64,000 bases of DNA from contig NZ_CP094358.1 of assembly GCF_022807975.1 (NCBI RefSeq), forward strand, positions 1,612,001 to 1,676,000. Direction: 5' to 3'. This document shows, piece after piece, positions 17,305 to 27,500 of this stretch (positions are counted from its first letter, which is position 1; the number at the start of each line of letters is the position of its first letter). A program made the position numbers and the translations under genes. The stretch is from Abyssalbus ytuae (GTDB taxonomy: Bacteria > Bacteroidota > Bacteroidia > Flavobacteriales > Flavobacteriaceae). The notes under the pieces are model-generated. The model was not told where the DNA came from. It searched no databases and worked only from the letters and a program-made list of their open reading frames with translations.

Positions 17305-17321
17305 AACCTCCCTTAGGGAGG
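17305..17321 (-). terminator. Terminator of the ACIII-cytochrome oxidase operon
   Basis: On the minus strand CCTCCC (complement of 17316-17321), TAA, GGGAGG and then a run of seven T form a short strong hairpin 30 bp after the cox1 stop. Confidence 0.8.
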
Positions 17322-17350
17322 CTTCTTTCTAATATATTCTTATATCATAA

Positions 17351-19174
17351 TTAATGATTCAATTCTTCTTCGTTTTCCTGAAGCGGGAGTGTTTGAGGCA
17401 CAAAATCCTGTCCGGGAATTACATACTCTCCATTCTCATTTGTTTTGCTATAATCATAAGCCCAGCGGTGTACGTGGGGTATTTCACCTGGCCAGTTGCC
17501 ATGTATGTGTTCTACCGGTGTTGTCCACTCCAATGTATTTGAATTCCATGGATTTTGCGGTGCTTTTTGCCCGTAAAATATACTTTTAATAAAGTTAAAT
17601 ATAAATATCATCTGAGCAGCGCCAGCAATAAGTGCAAAAGTTGTCATTACTACCTGTATGTCTGATAAATCATCGAACATAGGGAAGTTGGTGTTGGTAT
17701 AGTAACGTCTTGGCAACCCTGCCATACCGACAAAATGCATCGGGAAGAATACACCGTAAGCACATACTGCCGTAATCCAGAAATGGGCATAGCCAAGGTT
17801 TTTATTCATCATTTTACCAAACATTTTGGGGAACCAGTGATATACTCCGGCAAACAATCCGTAAAGGGCCGAAATACCCATTACCAGGTGGAAGTGAGCC
17901 ACAACAAAGTAAGTATCATGTACATTAATATCTAATGCACTGTCCCCTAAAATAATACCTGTTAAACCTCCGGTAATAAATGTTGATACCAACCCTATTG
18001 AGAATAACATTGCAGGGTTAAACTGCAAGTTCCCCTTCCACAAGGTAGTGATATAGTTAAATGCTTTTACCGCAGAGGGTATGGCAATTAACAATGTTGT
18101 AAATGTAAATACAGATCCTAAAAACGGGTTCATTCCGGATACAAACATATGATGACCCCATACAATGGTTGACAGGAATGCGATAGCTAAAATTGATGCT
18201 ACCATGGCGCGATACCCAAATATAGGTTTACGTGCATTAGTGGCAATAACTTCCGAAGTAATTCCTAAAGCAGGCAATAATACAATATATACTTCCGGAT
18301 GGCCTAAAAACCAGAACAGATGCTCATAAAGCACTGGTGATCCACCCTGATAATGTAATGCCTCTCCCTGTATAAAAATATCTGAAAGAAAGAAAGAAGT
18401 ACCAAAACTTCTATCCATGATCAATAACAAGGCTGCCGATAGTAATACCGGGAATGATACAACACCTATAATAGCTGTAATAAAGAACGCCCAAATGGTA
18501 AGTGGTAATCTTGTCATTGACATTCCTTTGGTTCTTAAATTAAGGACGGTAACAATATAGTTTAACGATCCTAATAAAGAGGAAGCAATAAATATTGCCA
18601 TAGATACTAACCATAAGGTCATACCAGCTCCTGAACCTCCCTGTGCCTGTGGCAATGCACTAAGGGGAGGGTATATTGTCCATCCGGCAGCAGCAGGCCC
18701 CGCCTCAACAAAAAGAGATAGTACCATTATTGCACTGGAAAGAAAAAACAACCAGTAAGATACCATGTTAAGGAAACCTGATGCCATATCCCTGGCACCT
18801 ATTTGTAACGGAATAAGCAAGTTACTGAAAGTACCGCTTAATCCTGCCGTAAGCACAAAAAATACCATAATGGTACCATGAATGGTAACCAAAGCCAAAT
18901 AAATATTAGGATCCATTACCCCATCTGGTGCCCATTTACCTAATAAAGCTTCGAAAACAGGAAATGATTCTCCAGGCCAGGCAATTTGCATACGGAATAA
19001 CAACGACATTGCTATGCCTATAAATCCCATGATCAAACCAGTAATTAAATACTGCTTTGAAATCATTTTATGATCCTGACTGAATATATATTTGGTTACA
19101 AAAGTTTCTTTATGATGATGTCCATGATCGTGTGCATGATCCTCTGCGTGTGCGTGTGCTGCTGTTGCTGACAT
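17351..19174 (-). CDS. coxA: Cytochrome c oxidase subunit I (aa3 type)
   Basis: This encodes 607 residues of an inner-membrane heme-copper oxidase that reduces O2 to water and pumps protons. Twelve membrane helices can be traced. Key motifs are visible: WFLGHPEVYIVLLPALG (Cu_B histidine, cross-linked tyrosine, and the Glu of the D-channel region), VWGHHMFVSGM (the two further Cu_B histidines) and HDTYFVVAHFHLVMG (heme a and a3 histidines). The N-terminal 25 residues are very His-rich (HAHAEDHAHDHGHHHKE) before the first helix, an unusual extension. It is the last gene of an operon that begins with actA, 51 bp after cox2, which fits the ACIII-aa3 supercomplex known from Flavobacterium. Confidence 0.95.
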   Translation of the reverse strand: MSATAAHAHAEDHAHDHGHHHKETFVTKYIFSQDHKMISKQYLITGLIMGFIGIAMSLLFRMQIAWPGESFPVFEALLGKWAPDGVMDPNIYLALVTIHGTIMVFFVLTAGLSGTFSNLLIPLQIGARDMASGFLNMVSYWLFFLSSAIMVLSLFVEAGPAAAGWTIYPPLSALPQAQGGSGAGMTLWLVSMAIFIASSLLGSLNYIVTVLNLRTKGMSMTRLPLTIWAFFITAIIGVVSFPVLLSAALLLIMDRSFGTSFFLSDIFIQGEALHYQGGSPVLYEHLFWFLGHPEVYIVLLPALGITSEVIATNARKPIFGYRAMVASILAIAFLSTIVWGHHMFVSGMNPFLGSVFTFTTLLIAIPSAVKAFNYITTLWKGNLQFNPAMLFSIGLVSTFITGGLTGIILGDSALDINVHDTYFVVAHFHLVMGISALYGLFAGVYHWFPKMFGKMMNKNLGYAHFWITAVCAYGVFFPMHFVGMAGLPRRYYTNTNFPMFDDLSDIQVVMTTFALIAGAAQMIFIFNFIKSIFYGQKAPQNPWNSNTLEWTTPVEHIHGNWPGEIPHVHRWAYDYSKTNENGEYVIPGQDFVPQTLPLQENEEELNH

Positions 19175-19225
19175 AATCTTTTCTGTTAGTGTATTTTGTT
19201 AAATTATTCTTCTTTTTATAGCAAT

Positions 19226-20284
19226 TTAGTTAGCTGCCATGGTTTGAGCAAAAGTTTTTTGCTCTTTCATCCATGCATTAAACTCTTCCTGGGTTTCTAC
19301 CACAATTTTCATTTGCATATTGTAGTGAGATGATCCGCATATTTTATTACAAAGTAACACATAATCAAATTCCCAGGGATCTAATTCTTCTCCTTTAGCC
19401 CTTCTATCGGCTCTAAGTTTATTTATTCTCTGAACTTTGTCAGATATCTTGTTATCCATTCTCATCTCGGCCGTAGTTACGGTCGGAGTAAATGAAAACT
19501 GGGTAATCATTCCGGGAACACAGTTCATCTGAGCCCTGAAATGCGGCATATATGCCGAATGTAAAACATCCTGAGAACGCATTTTGAAAATAATTTTTCT
19601 GTTTACAGGTAAATGCAATTCAGTAAAGGATATTACATCATCACCTGCATTAGGGTCAGATTCATCTAATCCTAAAATATTATTATTATCCAAATCAATT
19701 AACCTTACGTTGGCATCACCCAACACATTATCGTTACCTGCGTATCTGGCTTTCCAGTTAAATTGTTGGGCATATAATTCTACAATTACCGGATCACCTT
19801 CTTCTTCGTTAATATCCATTAAGTTAGTCCAGGTATATAATCCGTAAAGAATCAGTCCTGCCAGTGTTACCACCGGTATGATAGTCCAGATAAACTCCAG
19901 TTTATCATTATCGGCATAAAATAACGCTTTTTTTCCTTTTTCCCCCCTGTATTTGTATGCAAAATAGTGCAACAACGCCTGGGTTACAATTTGCACAAAG
20001 AATATAAGCCCTAAAGATATATTCATCAGGTTATCGTATTGAGAACCATGCTCGGAAGCGGGAGTACCCAATACAACTTTACCCCATTTCCAGAAAGAAA
20101 CAATGGTAAGAAGATAAATGAATATTAAAAAAGCAAACATTAAATATCCATTCAATTTGTTGTCTTTGTCATTTGCTACCTGCGACCTGTCTGCTGCTGT
20201 CTGAGACAACTCAAAAATCTTTGTCATTTGCCAAATGGCAATAAAAACAAGTATAAGAACAATTATAGTTAAAAAAGCCGTCAT
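19226..20284 (-). CDS. coxB: Cytochrome c oxidase subunit II
   Basis: This encodes 352 residues of the subunit that takes electrons from the cytochrome c domain to Cu_A. An N-terminal helix (1-20) is followed by two more helices (about 47-67 and 88-108, 135-155) and a periplasmic cupredoxin domain. The Cu_A site is present as a His in VLHSAYMPHF plus CNKICGSSHYNM, giving two Cys, one His and one Met. The Glu normally between the cysteines (CxExC) is Lys here; it binds through its backbone, so the site can still form. An Asp/Asn-rich insert (LIDLDNNNILGLDESDPN) lies in the cupredoxin domain. It is placed between actF and cox1 in the operon. Confidence 0.93.
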   Translation of the reverse strand: MTAFLTIIVLILVFIAIWQMTKIFELSQTAADRSQVANDKDNKLNGYLMFAFLIFIYLLTIVSFWKWGKVVLGTPASEHGSQYDNLMNISLGLIFFVQIVTQALLHYFAYKYRGEKGKKALFYADNDKLEFIWTIIPVVTLAGLILYGLYTWTNLMDINEEEGDPVIVELYAQQFNWKARYAGNDNVLGDANVRLIDLDNNNILGLDESDPNAGDDVISFTELHLPVNRKIIFKMRSQDVLHSAYMPHFRAQMNCVPGMITQFSFTPTVTTAEMRMDNKISDKVQRINKLRADRRAKGEELDPWEFDYVLLCNKICGSSHYNMQMKIVVETQEEFNAWMKEQKTFAQTMAAN

Positions 20285-20316
20285 TTTTTATATACTGTTT
20301 ACTTTTTAAATTTTAA

Positions 20317-21651
20317 TTAATAATGAAAGTGCTTGCTCTCTTCAATAAACGGATTGCGTTTTGCCAATAAAGGCGCTTTGGTTAAAGTAGAAAATACTAC
20401 ATAAATAAACAACCCTGCAAAGAATAAAATACCACCTATCTCGGCTATGCCTATAAACCATTTGTCACCCACCGTAGCCGGCATAATCATATTGAATATA
20501 TCAATGTAATGACCTAATAAAATTACTATCCCTGCCATTACCACAAACCAGTTTACCCTCTTATAATCACTATTCATCAATATTAGTAATGGGAAAACAA
20601 AGTTCATTACAAGCATTCCGAAAAACGGGAGTTTATAATCTTCTATTCTGGTTACAAAGTAGGTTACTTCTTCGGGAATATCAGAATACCATATAAGCAT
20701 GAATTGCGAAAACCAAAGATATGTCCAGAAAATACTGATCCCAAACATAAACTTAGCCAGATCGTGAATATGACTGTCATTTACAAATTCGAGATAACCT
20801 TTGGATTTTAAATATATTGTGATTAGTGCAATTACCGTGATTCCTGACACAAACATACTGGCAAATACATACCACCCAAATAATGTACTAAACCAATGAG
20901 GGTCTACACTCATTATCCAATCCCAGGACATCATTGATTCCGTTACAAGGAAAAACACAAGGAAACCGGCAGAAATTCTGAAATTCTTTTTAAAATTACT
21001 GTCATCTTCTGCTGTATCCTGAGCAATTGAAAATTTTCTTGAAAAATGACGATATGCTACCCATCCTCCAATGTATATAAGGGCTCTTATTAAAAAGAAA
21101 GGCACATTTAAGAAACCAGATTTACCCTGAATTAATTCGTCGTGTGCCACAACTTCGGAATCCATCCATACAAACAGATGGTTTAAATGTACCCCTGAAA
21201 GCAACAAGATAACAAATACAATTGCTGCTCCGGGTAATAAATAGGATGTTATTGCCTCCATTACCCTGAAAAGCACCGGAGACCAACCTGCCTGTGCTGC
21301 CCTTTGTATAGCATAAAAAGCCAGTACACCAAGAGAAATCATCATAAAGAAAAATGCAGCCACATATAAGGCAGCCCAAGGTTTATTTTGCAATTGATGC
21401 AACAAATGTTCTCCATGTGCATCATCATCATGAGCTTCCTGAGTTGCATGCTCATCATGTGTGGTCGTATGTGCAGCTTCGGCATGCGCCATTTCTTCAT
21501 CGTGAACTTCATGATGAGAGTCAGCCGCCACAACAGCTTTTGCTTCTTCTATAGTTGAAGGGGCAGATAAAAACCCATACCCCAAGCCAAGAATACCCAG
21601 CGCCATTAATATGTAAGACCCAATTCTTAATTTATTTGAAAACGTGTACAT
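20317..21651 (-). CDS. actF: Alternative complex III subunit ActF (quinol:cytochrome c oxidoreductase membrane subunit)
   Basis: This encodes 444 residues of an integral membrane protein of the NrfD-like, about ten-helix type. It is one of the two membrane subunits related to ActC in alternative complex III, which oxidises menaquinol and passes electrons to cytochrome c or directly to cytochrome oxidase. Helix 1 (about 9-28) is followed by a roughly 40-residue His/Asp/Glu-rich loop (SHHEVHDEEMAHAEAAH and more), then the remaining helices, with motifs SMMSWDWIMSVDPHWFSTLFGWY typical of ActF. It lies 30 bp downstream of actE and 32 bp upstream of cox2. Confidence 0.92.
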   Translation of the reverse strand: MYTFSNKLRIGSYILMALGILGLGYGFLSAPSTIEEAKAVVAADSHHEVHDEEMAHAEAAHTTTHDEHATQEAHDDDAHGEHLLHQLQNKPWAALYVAAFFFMMISLGVLAFYAIQRAAQAGWSPVLFRVMEAITSYLLPGAAIVFVILLLSGVHLNHLFVWMDSEVVAHDELIQGKSGFLNVPFFLIRALIYIGGWVAYRHFSRKFSIAQDTAEDDSNFKKNFRISAGFLVFFLVTESMMSWDWIMSVDPHWFSTLFGWYVFASMFVSGITVIALITIYLKSKGYLEFVNDSHIHDLAKFMFGISIFWTYLWFSQFMLIWYSDIPEEVTYFVTRIEDYKLPFFGMLVMNFVFPLLILMNSDYKRVNWFVVMAGIVILLGHYIDIFNMIMPATVGDKWFIGIAEIGGILFFAGLFIYVVFSTLTKAPLLAKRNPFIEESKHFHY

Positions 21652-21681
21652 ATCTTTAATTATATTCTCTTTGATAGTTGC

Positions 21682-22239
21682 TTACTTTACTAAGTTCTCC
21701 CTTAATTTCATTACGTATTCCGTAACCTGCCATCTTTCTTTTTCATTTAACTGGGCAGCATATGAACCCATAGAGTTTCTTCCCCAGTAAATAACATGAT
21801 AAATGCTTCCTTCGGTAATTTCCCTGTCGGCATAATTAGGAATTCCCAAAAACTTTTCTCTTTTAACCAATATTCCCTGTCCGTCTCCTTTGGTACCATG
21901 GCAAACAGCACAATATATATCGTAAAGCTCTTTTCCTTTCGCCATATTATCCTCTATCATAACAGAGTCTAAGGTACTTACCAGATTTGCTTTTGCCGCT
22001 TCATAACCTTCATTGGTATTAGTATATTCATACAAAGACTGACCTCTGGCTATTGTACCTTCAACCGGATACATTGCTTCCATTCCACCAGGAAAGGCAT
22101 CGGACTGATCATAGGCTTCATAACCTACAGCCTCATACATATTAGGAAAATATTGATAATTTGGTTTAGATTTGTTAAAACATGAGGCAGCCAATACGGA
22201 AACCCCAAGTACAACTCCTATTTTTACAAAGCTCTTCAT
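21682..22239 (-). CDS. actE: Alternative complex III subunit ActE, monoheme cytochrome c lipoprotein
   Basis: This encodes 185 residues. The lipobox LAASC at residues 16-20 marks a lipoprotein anchored in the membrane and facing the periplasm. One heme c site, CAVCHGTKGDG, lies near residue 112, and a distal Met (NSMGSY) is available as sixth ligand. It is a short class I cytochrome c domain that would relay electrons from the ActA/ActB part of complex III to Cu_A. Its place between actD and actF is the conserved order of the act cluster. Confidence 0.92.
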   Translation of the reverse strand: MKSFVKIGVVLGVSVLAASCFNKSKPNYQYFPNMYEAVGYEAYDQSDAFPGGMEAMYPVEGTIARGQSLYEYTNTNEGYEAAKANLVSTLDSVMIEDNMAKGKELYDIYCAVCHGTKGDGQGILVKREKFLGIPNYADREITEGSIYHVIYWGRNSMGSYAAQLNEKERWQVTEYVMKLRENLVK

Positions 22240-22248
22240 ATTTATATA

Positions 22249-22773
22249 TTAATGCTTTTCTGAAACTAATAATTCTACAGCGCCTGTTTCCTGTAATAAA
22301 GACATTACTTCATCTTCATTACCACTAACAGAAACTTCCATTAGAAAATGATCATCTGTTGTTCTCACATCAGGATTTTCTGCTTTTTTAAATGGCCATA
22401 ATTTACTTCTTAAATAAAAGGTAATAACCATTAAGTGAGCAGCAAAAAACACTGTCATTTCAAACATAATTGGCACAAATGCCGGCATATTTTCTATAAA
22501 ACTAAAGCTTGGCTTTCCACCTATGTTTTGCGGCCAATCTTCAATCATAATAAAGTTCATCATCGTAATAGCTACTGACAAACCCACTAGACCGTATAGA
22601 AAAGATGTAATAGCAATTCTTGTTGGGGCTAAGCCCATTGCTTTATCCAGACCATGCACAGGGAATGGGGTATAAATTTCCTCTATATGATGATGTGCTG
22701 CTTTTACTTTTTTAACCGCAGTCATGAGTACATCATCGTCATTATATATTGCCTGTATAACTTTAGATGCCAT
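22249..22773 (-). CDS. actD: Alternative complex III subunit ActD (DUF3341)
   Basis: This encodes 174 residues. A cytoplasmic N-terminal domain (YNDDDVLMTAVKKVKAAHHHIEEIYTPFPVHGLD, split here as a ferredoxin-like alpha/beta fold) is followed by two membrane helices (about 55-77 and 95-117) and a C-terminal cytoplasmic tail ending VELLVSEKH. This is the ActD architecture: a structural membrane subunit without cofactors. It starts 2 bp after the actC stop and ends 9 bp before actE, so the genes are tightly packed. Confidence 0.9.
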   Translation of the reverse strand: MASKVIQAIYNDDDVLMTAVKKVKAAHHHIEEIYTPFPVHGLDKAMGLAPTRIAITSFLYGLVGLSVAITMMNFIMIEDWPQNIGGKPSFSFIENMPAFVPIMFEMTVFFAAHLMVITFYLRSKLWPFKKAENPDVRTTDDHFLMEVSVSGNEDEVMSLLQETGAVELLVSEKH

Positions 22774-22775
22774 AA

Positions 22776-24518
22776 TTACTTTATTAATTTTTTAGCCTGT
22801 CCTGCCCAATCATCACGTTGTGCCCTTCCAGGAAAAGCACCTGTAATTGAGTCTAACAGATTGTACTCTTTGATTGTCATTTTACTAACCTGCTCAAATG
22901 AATAAATCCCTATTTTATTAAGTATTTTTTCCATAACAGGCCCTATTCCATTTATCTTTTTAAGGTCATCCGGTTGTTGGGTAGCCGGATCAAAAAAGCC
23001 AATTCCCTCTAATAATTCATTAAGCTTTTCTTCTTTTCCTTCTGTAGAAGTAATTCTTTCAGCCTCTTTTTTAGGCACTAAAGGTTTATGACCATGAGAT
23101 GTCCTGCTGTCAGCTCCTGTTCCTACCAGGCTCTTTCCGGCTTCTCTTAACTTTTTATATCTTTCTCCTGACGATTTAAGTATTGTTTTAACTTCTGCCT
23201 GAGCAATTACAGGAAAAGTTCTTGCATATAAAAGGAACAAGACAAAGAAAAAGCCAATAGTCCCTATAAATATCCCTATATCAACAAAGGTTGGGGAGAA
23301 CATTGTCCATGAAGACGGAAGGTAATCTCTGTGTAAAGAAGTAACAATGATCACAAAACGTTCAAACCACATACCAATGTTTACCACTATTGAAATAATA
23401 AATGAAAACACAATACTGGTTCTCAATTTCTTAAACCACATAAATTGAGGGGAAAACACATTACAACTCATCATTGCCCAATAGGCCCACCAGTAAGGAC
23501 CGGTTGCCCTGTTTAAGAAAGCATATTGCTCATATTCCACACCTGAATACCAGGCCATAAATAATTCGGTAATATACGCACAACCCACTATTGAACCGGT
23601 AATCATTATTACAAGATTCATTAATTCTATATGCTGAACGGTAATATAATCTTCAAGGTTACATACTTTACGCATTATTATAAGTAAAGTATTTACCATT
23701 GCAAATCCTGAGAAAATAGCTCCTGCAACGAAATACGGAGGAAATATTGTGGTATGCCATCCCGGAATTACCGATGTGGCAAAGTCAAAAGATACGATAG
23801 TATGTACCGAAAGTACTAACGGAGTTGCCAAACCTGCCAATACTAAAGACACTTCTTCAAAACGCTGCCAGTCTTTAGCCCTTCCGCTCCAACCGAAACT
23901 TACTATTTTATATATTTTTTGCTGAAAAGGTTTCACTGCGCGATCTCTGATCATTGCAAAATCAGGCAACAAACCTGTCCACCAGAATACGAGCGAAACA
24001 GAAAGATACGTTGAAATCGCAAATACATCCCATAACAAAGGAGAGTTAAAGTTAACCCATAACGAACCGAATTGATTTGGTATAGGTAAAACCCAATAAC
24101 CTAACCATGGACGCCCCATGTGTATAATAGGGAATAAACCAGCCTGAACAACAGAGAAAATAGTCATAGCCTCTGCAGAACGGTTAATTGCCATTCTCCA
24201 CTTTTGACGGAATAATAAAAGTACCGCAGAAATAAGGGTACCGGCGTGACCAATACCAACCCACCAAACGAAGTTAGTAATATCCCATGCCCAACCTACA
24301 GTTTTATTTAACCCCCAGGTACCGATACCGGTTGAAACTGTATAAATGATACAACCTAATCCCCATAGAAAAGCTACAAGAGCAATAGAAAAAACTATCC
24401 ACCATTGTTTATTAGCTCTTCCTTCAACAGGTGCAGCTACATCAACGGTAACATCATGATAGCTTTTTTCACCGGTTACTAAGGGTTTACGTATAGGTGC
24501 TTCGTAATGCGACGCCAT
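22776..24518 (-). CDS. actC: Alternative complex III subunit ActC (NrfD family) with a C-terminal helix-hairpin-helix extension
   Basis: This encodes 580 residues. The first 450 or so form the ten-helix NrfD/PsrC-like subunit that carries the quinol site of complex III, with WDITNFVWWVGIGHAGTLISAVLLL and AEAMTIFSVVQAG as landmarks. The remaining part has a charged linker and a soluble domain (about 515-580) with DLKKINGIGPVMEKILNKIG, SFEQVSKMTIKEYNLLD and AQRDDWAGQAKKLIK. This is a helix-hairpin-helix domain of the kind found at the ends of several unrelated proteins. The extension is unusual for a respiratory subunit and is discussed in the findings. The reading frame is continuous, so it is a genuine fusion in this sequence. 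Confidence 0.92.
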   Translation of the reverse strand: MASHYEAPIRKPLVTGEKSYHDVTVDVAAPVEGRANKQWWIVFSIALVAFLWGLGCIIYTVSTGIGTWGLNKTVGWAWDITNFVWWVGIGHAGTLISAVLLLFRQKWRMAINRSAEAMTIFSVVQAGLFPIIHMGRPWLGYWVLPIPNQFGSLWVNFNSPLLWDVFAISTYLSVSLVFWWTGLLPDFAMIRDRAVKPFQQKIYKIVSFGWSGRAKDWQRFEEVSLVLAGLATPLVLSVHTIVSFDFATSVIPGWHTTIFPPYFVAGAIFSGFAMVNTLLIIMRKVCNLEDYITVQHIELMNLVIMITGSIVGCAYITELFMAWYSGVEYEQYAFLNRATGPYWWAYWAMMSCNVFSPQFMWFKKLRTSIVFSFIISIVVNIGMWFERFVIIVTSLHRDYLPSSWTMFSPTFVDIGIFIGTIGFFFVLFLLYARTFPVIAQAEVKTILKSSGERYKKLREAGKSLVGTGADSRTSHGHKPLVPKKEAERITSTEGKEEKLNELLEGIGFFDPATQQPDDLKKINGIGPVMEKILNKIGIYSFEQVSKMTIKEYNLLDSITGAFPGRAQRDDWAGQAKKLIK

Positions 24519-24558
24519 AATACTTATATAATTGTTTTCTTTAATTAATAATAATTAG

Positions 24559-27500
24559 TTAAGCTTCTTCTGTATTTCTCACTTTAACATGGTAAAACAC
24601 ATTGGGTTTTGTACCTACATGCTCCAACAAGTGATAAGCTCTTTCATCTTCTTTTAGTTTTGCTATTTCGCTTTCTTCTTCATTTATGTCTCCAAACACC
24701 ATCGCTCCTGTTGAACATGCAGCTGAACATGCTGTCTGGAATTCACCATCCTTAATAACTCTTCCATCACGTTTAGCATCAAGAATAGTTTTTTGTGTTT
24801 TTTGAATACACATAGAACATTTTTCCATAACCCCACGTGAACGGACAACTACATCAGGGTTTAACACCATTTTACCTAAGTCATCATTCATATAGAAATC
24901 AAACTCTTCGTTATTGTTATATAAAAACCAATTGAAACGGCGTACTTTATAAGGACAGTTGTTTGCACAGTAACGGGTACCCACACAACGGTTATACGCC
25001 ATATGGTTTTGTCCCTGACGTCCGTGTGATGTTGCTGCAACCGGACACACGGTTTCGCAAGGAGCGTGGTTACAGTGCTGACACATAACAGGCTGGAAAA
25101 CTACCTGAGGGTTTTCCGAAGGATTTTCCATTTCCCCAAACGAACCTAAACTTCCTTTTTCACCCCACAATCCGTCCATTTCTTCCTTCTTGATATTATC
25201 ATCTTCAAATGTTTCTTCGGATGAATAATACCTGTCAATACGCAACCAGTGCATATCCCTGGACTTTCTAACTTCTGCCTTGCCAACTACCGGAACGTTA
25301 TTTTCGGCATGACAAGCTATTACACATGCTCCACAACCGGTACAGGCATTTAAGTCTATTGAAAGATTAAAATGATGTCCTACAGACCTGTCAAATTCAT
25401 CCCATAAGTCAACTGAAGTAGCCGGCACCTCTTCATGATTTAACGAAACATGAGGCACAGGATTCCATACATGAGAATCTTTTGTATTAAATATCTCCAG
25501 GGTAGTTTCTTTAACAATATCTCCCCTACCCATTAAGGTATTATGAAGCTGCAGACAAGCAAATTCATGCTCTCCTGAAGCCTGAGATATCGTCACACTC
25601 TGAATATTATTAAAATCTTTATATAATTGATAAGCGTTTATTCCTGTTTGCATTTCGGGCTTTAATCCTGCTTTTCTCCCATAACCAAAGGCCAGTCCTG
25701 CAGAACCTTTTGCCTGCCCCGGCTGTATGATCACCGGAACTTTTACCGAAACACCATCAACAGTTTCTATAGTTGCATAGCTTCCATTTAATCCTCCGTT
25801 TGCAACATTTATATTTTCCATTCCCAGTTCCTCAGCGTCAAACCTTGAAATGGTAACATAATTATCCCATGAAACCCTGGTAATAGGATCAGGAAATTCC
25901 TGCAACCAAGGGTTGTTTGCCTGCTGACCATCCCCCATACCTGTTTTTGCGTACAAAGTAAGCTCCAAACCACTTGAAGCTGAAGAAGCTAACCTCCTTA
26001 ATTCAGCAGGAGTTATTCCTTCAGCAACAGACTCTTCAACTTCCCCACTATTTTCATTTTGAGCCGGAGCTGTTGCCACTGGCTGAGAAACTTCAATTTG
26101 TTCAACTTCTGCTAATGGAGCTTCAAAAACACCATCATGCAAAGCCTGATTCCATGAAACTCCTGCAGAAAGAACGCTTGACGACCAGTTCTCTTTTATA
26201 TATTCGTAATAAGATTTATCATTTCCTGTCCATTTTAATAATGAATCCTGAAATTGACGTGTATTAAATATAGGTTTTATTGTTGGTTGAGTTAAACCAT
26301 AATGGCCTTTTTTGATTTCCACATCACCCCAAGATTCTAAATAATGTGGTGCTGCCGCAATATATTGTGCTAAAGCAGATGTTTCATCTTCCTTCATTGA
26401 AAACACTACCGAAAGCCCTACTTTCTCCATTCCTTCTTGAAAATCAACCGCATTTGGCAAAGTATAAACAGGATTAACCCCACTGGCAATCAAAGCCCCT
26501 ATTTTACCTGCTTTCATATCCTTTATCAAGGAAATTACATCTTTTACATTTCCCTGACGGTTTAATTTAGGAGACGAAGCATCAAATGAAGCACTATTTA
26601 TTTTTTCATTTATCGCCAAAACTATTTTTTGTGCCACCTCATCCTGAATACCGGCCACCACAACAGCTTTACTTCCTTTGGCCTTAACCTGGGCCACTGC
26701 ACTTTTAACTGCAGCTTCTACCGTTTCAGGTAATTGTCCTGCAACAGGACTATTATTTAAAAAGCCGTAAAACTTAGCTAAAGCTATTTTTTGTTGTGAA
26801 GGTGTAAGAGGAATTCGTCTATCAGCATTTGCCCCGGTTAGAGACATATTAGACTCAAACTGGATATGACGTGACATTTTTCCTTTTTCAGGCACTCTTC
26901 CTTTGGCGTAACCGGCATCATAACCTCCCCCCTGCCAATCTCCTAAAAAGTCGGCACCAAATGACACTATCAACTCTGCTCTGGAAAAGTCATAATCTGC
27001 AAGAGCTCTGCTTCCATACCTGGCTTCAAAAGCATTTAAGGCTGCATCTTCTGATATAGCATCATACTGAACATGCTTAACATTTCCATATTTTTCTGAA
27101 AATTCTTTTACTAACTTGTAAGTAGAAGGACTTGCAAAAGTTTGAGTTAATAAAACAATTTGTTTGCCACTTGCTTTTACAGAGTTTAATTTAGCTATAA
27201 CATCTGCATCAAGTTTATCCCAGGAAACATATTCACCCTTTGTTTTAGGCCCCTGAACCCTTAAACTATCGTACAGTGACAACACTGAAGCCTGCACTCT
27301 TGCATTTGCACTACCATTTACCGTGGCGTCAGTATTATTTTCAACTTTAATAGGCCGGCCTTCTCTTGTTTTAATAAGGATACTCGCAAAATCATACCCG
27401 TCAGCAATTGTAGTCGCATAATAATTAGCAACACCGGGACGTATTTCTTCCGGCTGAACCACATACGGGATAGAGGTTCTCACCGGACCTTCACACGCTG

